The position numbers were made by a program, and so were the translations under genes. Shown one piece after another: positions 60,001 through 64,000 of a DNA stretch of 64,000 bases. The notes beneath the pieces are model-generated. The model saw only the letters and a list, made by a program, of their open reading frames with translations. It searched no databases and was not told the DNA's origin. The DNA is from Prevotella sp. (GTDB lineage Bacteria > Bacteroidota > Bacteroidia > Bacteroidales > Bacteroidaceae). Each line of letters starts with the position of its first letter. The stretch's first letter is position 1. The stretch spans positions 1-64,000 of the forward strand of contig JAFUVB010000061.1 in assembly GCA_017471245.1 (NCBI GenBank), in the 5' to 3' direction.

Positions 60001-62624
60001 AGTATTTTATCGCCAGAAATGATCGTATATAGAATATGTGTGTCGGGATCTGACGCGCCCACCTGTAAGGTTACGGGCTTGCCGTCGCGTGGGAACGTGG
60101 TGGCAGTTTGGTAGAACCAGTCGTGGGTTTCGATGCATGGAGACTTGTCTTTCAGCGAGAACACGATAAATTCTTTCTTGATGCTGTCGGTGCCGCATAC
60201 AGCCTCGATGGTGTGTTTGCCCGATTTCAGACTCTTCACATTGAGCTTGACAGGCTGGTTGGCAGCAGTCTGTTTGCGGTTTTTCCCGTCGATGGTGTAG
60301 TCTACGGTGCCGTCGATGGCTTGTCCGGCGGCGTTATAGAGCGTGAAGGTGATTGTTTTCAGCGAGTCACGTTCAATCTGTTCCGGCACGTCGCAGTAGA
60401 AAGCGGTGGGCTTGCTGCCCAATGGAACGCTGATGCTTCCCTCGTGCGACTCACCTCCGAGGTCGGTTACAAGAGCCTTGGCGATAAAGTCGTAGAAGCG
60501 CGGACGCCTGTAATACTCTTCCTCATCAAGGTTATCATCATCGTCGTCATCCTCCCAGGAGGGCAGTTGCAGTGGCATTTGGATGCGGAATTCACCCTTT
60601 TCGTCGGTCACCACCTCACCGTCGTCAGTCTCTTCGGCGCTGCTCATTCCCCACCACCAGCACCAAATGGCCTTCCGGCGCAGGAGTGTGTACCTCACGT
60701 TGGCACCTTGCACAGGCACGCCGGCATAGCTCTTGGCGCGACCGGTGACGGTAATGGTGTCTCCGTTCTTGTATTTCGTTTTCACTTCGTCGAACTCCAC
60801 TTCGAAAGTGGGGCGCTTATACTCCTCCACGCGGATGTTTGCATAACCGTTGCCATGGTCTGTATGGATGCTGTAATTGCCGGTAAGCCCGTTGGTGGGC
60901 AGCGCGAAATCAGCGGCGAAGGTGCCGTATTCGTCGGTGGTAACGCTCACTGTCTTCACCTCTTTGTAGTTGGCGTTTCTCAGAACCACCTTCATGCTCT
61001 TGCCCGAAGTGGCTTCCGTGTGCAGTCCCTCGGCGTTGGTGAAGGCGATACCCGAAAGATGAACCGTCTGACCAGGTCGGTAGATGCGGCGGTCGGTATA
61101 GAGTCTGACGATGGATTCCGTGTCATCGTCTTCATAATAGTTGAACCTGTTGCGCTGGAAAGAGGAACGCTGACACCATTTGTCGGTATTCGTGTAGGCA
61201 TAAAGGTATTGGAAATCCTCGTTCTTGTAGGCATACAAAGCCTCGCCTTTGGCATTGCAAGTGAGCGTTTTTTCCGTTACGGGCTTGTTGTAAGTTTTTC
61301 TTGAATAGACTTTTATATTTGCCTGAGGCACAGGTTGTCCAGTGGTGGCATCCACAACGGCAATTCTTACCTGCTTACCGGGCAGTTCTTCTGAGAGCAC
61401 CATCAGGTTGCTCACGTAGATGAGCATCTTCTGCACGGCAATCTTGCTGTTGTCGGTCTTGAATTCCAGCAGGTATGCACCCATAGGCAGACCATCCACG
61501 GTGATTCTGTCGCGGCTCAATTCAAACTCTTTCTTGTCGTTGTAGGTGCGCGTGTAGGTCTTCTGGCTACCGGCAACAATGCTTTTCCTGATGATGTTGT
61601 AGTGCTCCTGGTTGCCGGGGTAGTATTCGTTGTCGCCGGTGATGTTGACGCGCGAAACGGTCAAAGTGAGTTGCCGGATGTTCCTTGCATTCTCCACATC
61701 AATCACGATCTGCTTTCCGGGCTGGTAAACGGTCTTGCTCGTGCGTACTCTGAACTGCGGCTGTGTGAGTGCGTTGCTCATGTTGCGCACCTGGTTGGTG
61801 TGCTTCCATCCGCCCCATCGGGCTATCACCTCGTCGAAATAGCTGATTCTCTTCTCAAGCGGCACGTCGGAGCATTGGTTGATGAACACGGCGCGCTCCA
61901 CCGCCACCTCTCCGCACTCCTGCAAGTCGCCATAAAGGTTGATGAGCGAGTCCAAGGCGGCTGCATAGGGCGAGCCTTCCAGCTTGTATTTTCTGAGTTG
62001 GTGCTGTTGCTTCACCATCTCCAGGGCGGTGAGCATGGCAGCACGGCGGTTGCCTGCCTTCAGGTAATAGTCGTGCATAGTGGCGTAATCGCCCGTTTGG
62101 TAGCCTATCAGACTGAGCAGGTCCTTGTCGAATATCTCGCTGTCAACGCCGCTTTCTATCAGCGGTTCATACTCCGATGCCTTGTGCTTGGCGAGAATGT
62201 CGGGATGCTCCATGGCTTTGGCGAGGAATGCCTTCGCTTTGTCGGCATCGTCGGCCTCGTAGCTGCGGGCGTTGCTCCTGTAGATGGAACCGGCGATGCA
62301 GTTGTATACCGCCGACAGGGCAGCATCCTTCCTCTCTGCTTGCTGTGCCTGCAGGGCAATATCGCTCATCACCGGGTCGAGAGAGTCGGGTGAGAGGGTC
62401 ACCTGCAGCGAAGCGTGCATCAGCTGCGCCTTCAGCAGTTGGCCGTATTGTTTTTCTTGTGTCGCTTTCTTTACGATTTTATCGAGCGCTGCCATCTGTG
62501 TTTTCGGCAAATCCTTGCGGGAGGCATCCATCACCTGCTCCCACAAATACTTGTAGCTCTGTCCGAATATTGAAAATGGCATAATCGCGAATATGATTAA
62601 TAGTAAAAAATGCTTTGTTTTCAT
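57042..62624 (-). CDS. Alpha-2-macroglobulin family protein, thioester-less
   Basis: The 1,860-aa protein has a signal peptide (HFLLLIIFAIMPFSIFGQ, no lipobox Cys), helical N-terminal repeats (about 20-240), MG2-type domains (RRIYRPGQTVHLSGIAF) and the A2M core with TTWKFIGLAHDKQMNYG. The thioester CxEQ is absent; the equivalent region reads LPFVGDVNEKNAIS. A segment (ATDGIVVRGMAPMRKTVMTG, about 1,080) resembles a TonB plug. It may trap proteases in the periplasm. The ATG at 62624 is chosen because the TAACTTTG promoter (62661-62668) overlaps the ATG at 62663. It is the first gene of the operon with DUF1573, meaB and ispH. Confidence 0.9.
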   Translation of the reverse strand: MKTKHFLLLIIFAIMPFSIFGQSYKYLWEQVMDASRKDLPKTQMAALDKIVKKATQEKQYGQLLKAQLMHASLQVTLSPDSLDPVMSDIALQAQQAERKDAALSAVYNCIAGSIYRSNARSYEADDADKAKAFLAKAMEHPDILAKHKASEYEPLIESGVDSEIFDKDLLSLIGYQTGDYATMHDYYLKAGNRRAAMLTALEMVKQQHQLRKYKLEGSPYAAALDSLINLYGDLQECGEVAVERAVFINQCSDVPLEKRISYFDEVIARWGGWKHTNQVRNMSNALTQPQFRVRTSKTVYQPGKQIVIDVENARNIRQLTLTVSRVNITGDNEYYPGNQEHYNIIRKSIVAGSQKTYTRTYNDKKEFELSRDRITVDGLPMGAYLLEFKTDNSKIAVQKMLIYVSNLMVLSEELPGKQVRIAVVDATTGQPVPQANIKVYSRKTYNKPVTEKTLTCNAKGEALYAYKNEDFQYLYAYTNTDKWCQRSSFQRNRFNYYEDDDTESIVRLYTDRRIYRPGQTVHLSGIAFTNAEGLHTEATSGKSMKVVLRNANYKEVKTVSVTTDEYGTFAADFALPTNGLTGNYSIHTDHGNGYANIRVEEYKRPTFEVEFDEVKTKYKNGDTITVTGRAKSYAGVPVQGANVRYTLLRRKAIWCWWWGMSSAEETDDGEVVTDEKGEFRIQMPLQLPSWEDDDDDDNLDEEEYYRRPRFYDFIAKALVTDLGGESHEGSISVPLGSKPTAFYCDVPEQIERDSLKTITFTLYNAAGQAIDGTVDYTIDGKNRKQTAANQPVKLNVKSLKSGKHTIEAVCGTDSIKKEFIVFSLKDKSPCIETHDWFYQTATTFPRDGKPVTLQVGASDPDTHILYTIISGDKILENGTIDQSNAINTREFAYKEQYGSGLLLTYAWVKDGICYKHSTTIERPLPDKKMQLKWSTFRDRLTPGQNEEWTLNIQGPDRKPAAAQLLVTMYDKSLDQLAQMSWGLDLGINQSLPNTRWGQLVNPSQEQYGYQRLTNHQVKGLQLSHFVNDILNLRDYSGMIYRVRQEAFAAEPMVTMDATDGIVVRGMAPMRKTVMTGASAKVNAAGEGALYETLRNSDDEEAEETDTNTEEPQVRENLNETAFFYPALLCDEKGNVNIRFTLPESITTWKFIGLAHDKQMNYGIINAVAVAKKDVMVQPNMPRFIRVGDKATVSTRIFNTAERDVSGNVKMILMDPETDQIVYESEQPFSVKAGETANATFGFEPTECTPALLVCKIIARGEGFSDGEQHYLPILPDREMTITTVPFTQHEPGTKVIDLTTLLPENATSKKLTVEYTNNPAWMMVQALPFVGDVNEKNAISLASAYYANSIGKHIIGQSARIKLVFQQWQQEQGNETSLMSSLEKDQNLKSLILDETPWVMNAERESDQKKAIANFFDENALQNRQTTALEQLRRLQNGDGSFSWWEGMRGSPAMTAEVMEFLTRLNMLCGNDSQTERLLSQANKYLSGIVIKEVAEMKRLEKEKKPYYINGYHALQWVYLNAIADRQLNAKEKEATDFLMNYLEKQILTESLYAKALMAVVLHKQGKTAKALDYLKSLNEYSVYKEEMGRYYDTPRARYSWFDYRIPTQTAAIEALQLLTPNDLLTINDMKRWLLQEKRTQSWDTPINSVNAVFAFLNGNTRILANQEQTKLSINGNAIELPKATAGLGYVKTAVAAENAKTFTAEKTSTGTSWGAVYAQCMMPVSEIEASSSGITVKREILPASGADKHSGTYHVGDKVKIRITIIADRDYDFIQLIDKRAACLEPVNQLSGYRWGYYCAPKDYTTNYYFDLLSKGRHTIETEYYIDRAGTYETGTCTVQCAYTPEFTGRSTSQTIHVE

Positions 62625-62660
62625 AATCACTGTTTTAATCTTAAATACATAAGATAAATG

Positions 62661-62668
62661 CAAAGTTA
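62661..62668 (-). promoter_or_regulatory. -7 promoter element of the alpha-2-macroglobulin operon
   Basis: On the minus strand this reads TAACTTTG (TAnnTTTG), 36 bp before the chosen start codon. Confidence 0.6.
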
Positions 62669-62865
62669 CGGAAATTCTTGCACATAGAGCAATAAAAACT
62701 TGTGATTTTTAATTTTTTTAGAAGAACAGCCGCCGATAGCGGAGGGTGGGGAAGTGGGCGAGGTGTCCGTCAGACGTCGTTTTCCCCTCTCCCAAGGGTG
62801 AATTTATAAATTATCTGCATTTCTGTATAAGTGACTGAAAGTTAGCAAGATGGCAAAAATTATCC

Positions 62866-63205
62866 GTTACCCGCTGCGTTACCTGCTGCGTTACTTGCTG
62901 CGCGTAATACTACAGGTTACGTAGCAGGTAACGCAGCAGGTAACGCAGCGGGTAACAGATGTTTTCTTGAAAAGTGCTGATAGTCAGCGGCTTATGCTCA
63001 GATGCAGCAAAACTTCATTTTTCTCTTATGTAGGGTGATGTGAGCTGCGAGTATCCTCGTGAACCTTCACTCTGAAAAGACCTGCGCTTTCACCCTCAGA
63101 AACCTATGCTTTTGTCTCCCGAAACCTATGGTTTCACCCCCCAAAACCTATGGTTTCACCCCCCAAAACCTAAGTTTTCATGCCCCGAAACCTACGCTTT
63201 CAAAA
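62866..63205. repeat. Intergenic repeat mosaic, copy C
   Basis: The 29-bp arms at 62866-62894 and 62928-62956 are perfect inverted repeats made of 12-bp CGTTACCTGCTG-type units, giving a stem around a 33-bp loop. The box CTTATGCTCAGATGCAGCAAAA lies at 62990-63011. Five to six 22-bp units (GAAACCTATGGTTTCACC type) run from 63073 to 63205. No gene lies between 62669 and 63288. The order of parts equals copy A. Confidence 0.8.
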
Positions 63206-63288
63206 CGAAAAGCCATCGAAAACGGGCTGCGAGACGTTAAGTTTTTGCAATTCTTGGAATAATTGTTGTTTTTCACAAACCTTTTTAT

Positions 63289-63296
63289 TACCTTTG
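63289..63296 (+). promoter_or_regulatory. -7 promoter element of bcp
   Basis: TACCTTTG is a perfect TAnnTTTG, 24 bp before the bcp ATG, with a TTGTTTTTC stretch about 20 bp upstream as possible -33 element. Confidence 0.7.
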
Positions 63297-63320
63297 CACA
63301 ATATAAAACAAACAAGCTAT

Positions 63321-63785
63321 ATGAATATTGGAGACAAAGCGCCCGAGATTTTGGGCAAAGACGAAAACGGGCAAGAGATACGCCTGAGTGATTTCGCAGG
63401 AAAGAAACTCGTGCTGTATTTCTATCCGAAAGACTCAACGAGCGGCTGCACGGCAGAGGCTTGCAGCTTGCGCGACAATTACAGTGAGTTGAAGAAACTG
63501 GGATATGCCGTCGTGGGCGTTAGTGTTCAGGACGAGAAATCACACCGTAAGTTCATCGACAAGTACGAATTGCCGTTTCCCCTCATCGCCGACACCGACA
63601 ACAAACTGGTGGAACAGTTTGGCGTATGGGGCGAGAAGAGTATGTACGGCCGCAAGTATTTCGGCACGTTCCGCACCACATTCATCATCAACGAGGAAGG
63701 CGTCATAGAGCGAATCTTCCTCCCAAAGGAAATCAAAACCAAGAGCCACGGCGAGCAGATTCTGGAAGCCATCCAGAATCAGTGA
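63321..63785 (+). CDS. bcp: Thioredoxin-dependent thiol peroxidase (Bcp/PrxQ)
   Basis: The enzyme reduces hydrogen peroxide and organic hydroperoxides. The 154-aa protein shows MNIGDKAPEILGKDENGQEI, the peroxidatic motif YPKDSTSGCTAEACSLRDNY with the catalytic Cys and the PrxQ-type resolving Cys five residues on, and the Arg region RKYFGTFRTTFII. Length is typical. The ATG at 63321 is chosen because upstream in-frame Met codons precede the promoter. Confidence 0.97.
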   Translation: MNIGDKAPEILGKDENGQEIRLSDFAGKKLVLYFYPKDSTSGCTAEACSLRDNYSELKKLGYAVVGVSVQDEKSHRKFIDKYELPFPLIADTDNKLVEQFGVWGEKSMYGRKYFGTFRTTFIINEEGVIERIFLPKEIKTKSHGEQILEAIQNQ

Positions 63786-63821
63786 TGCCGGCGAATGAAA
63801 TACATGTAAAAACAACAAATT

Positions 63822-64000
63822 ATGGATATGAAAACATACGGTCATTTCGATGACGAGGCACGTGAATATGTGATTACCGACCCGAAAACACCTTGGCCTT
63901 GGATCAACTATCTGGGCAACGAGGATTTCTTTTCTTTGATTTCGAACACGGCAGGAGGCTATTCCTTCTACAAGGATGCAAAGTTCCGCCGCATCACCCG
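63822..64000 (+). CDS. GH94 cellobiose (or related disaccharide) phosphorylase, N-terminal fragment
   Basis: The frame is open to the window edge and gives 59 residues. The segment [20 protein letters not shown] followed by [20 protein letters not shown] and [14 protein letters not shown] is the strongly conserved start of GH94 phosphorylases. These split cellobiose or chitobiose with phosphate in the cytosol. Two ATGs (63822, 63828) are possible. It follows bcp by 36 bp. Confidence 0.9.
   Translation, partial: MDMKTYGHFDDEAREYVITDPKTPWPWINYLGNEDFFSLISNTAGGYSFYKDAKFRRIT

Overview
The window is chromosomal DNA from a Bacteroidota bacterium, most likely Prevotella or a close relative. Promoters carry the Bacteroidota -7 box TAnnTTTG, usually close upstream of start codons. 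Genes lack strong Shine-Dalgarno sites. The content is typical of Bacteroidales: GH92, GH125 and GH97 glycosidases, a DUF4954 protein, MeaB, a BspA-like surface protein and secreted proteins ending in a ...LPKGxYxVNGKKxFxK tail. No rRNA or tRNA gene was recognised.

1-15.2 kb is a defence island. A type III-A (Csm) CRISPR-Cas locus is read leftward: cas6, cas10, csm2, csm3, csm4, csm5, a CARF-HEPN (Csx1/TM1812-type) RNase, a small putative ring nuclease, cas1, a CRISPR-associated primase-polymerase, cas2, leader and a 6-repeat array. Cas10 has the GGDD cyclase motif, has no HD domain, and is broken by a one-base frameshift near its start. To the left is an operon of two paralogous unknown proteins and a PIF1-like helicase (cut by the window edge). 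To the right are a HepT-MntA toxin-antitoxin pair and a WYL-domain regulator. A 29-bp palindrome lies exactly 38 bp upstream of the -7 box of both the cas operon and the unknown/helicase operon, so the two look co-regulated.

15.2-29.4 kb is mostly core metabolism: an outer-membrane-receptor remnant, then (leftward) hflX, a DUF4954 protein, an M16 peptidase and class I fumarase; then (rightward) GH92 and GH125 mannosidases and nagB, suggesting use of mannose-rich glycans. A possible small RNA sits between hflX and GH92.

29.7-35.6 kb is a second defence operon: type III restriction (Res), a YhcG/DUF1016 PD-(D/E)XK nuclease and a beta-class Mod methyltransferase. It is followed by GH97, mutY and clpB.

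42-52 kb holds two secreted proteins (591 and about 1,415 aa). Each is followed after exactly 15 nt by a small acidic protein with a YxxPxTE start and a SLWDDD end, a recurring two-gene unit I cannot name. glnA lies between them. 52.2-53.8 kb carries two toxin-antitoxin modules, the first bracketed by duplicated terminators. 53.9-62.6 kb is a leftward operon: a thioester-less alpha-2-macroglobulin, a DUF1573 protein, meaB and ispH. The window ends with bcp and the start of a GH94 phosphorylase.

Intergenic DNA is rich in repeats of two kinds: a mosaic of 12-bp-unit inverted arms, a TTATGCTCAGGTGCAGC-like box and 22-bp AAACCTATGCTTTC tandem repeats (three loci), and GCAAGAG-type heptamer runs around clpB and glnA.
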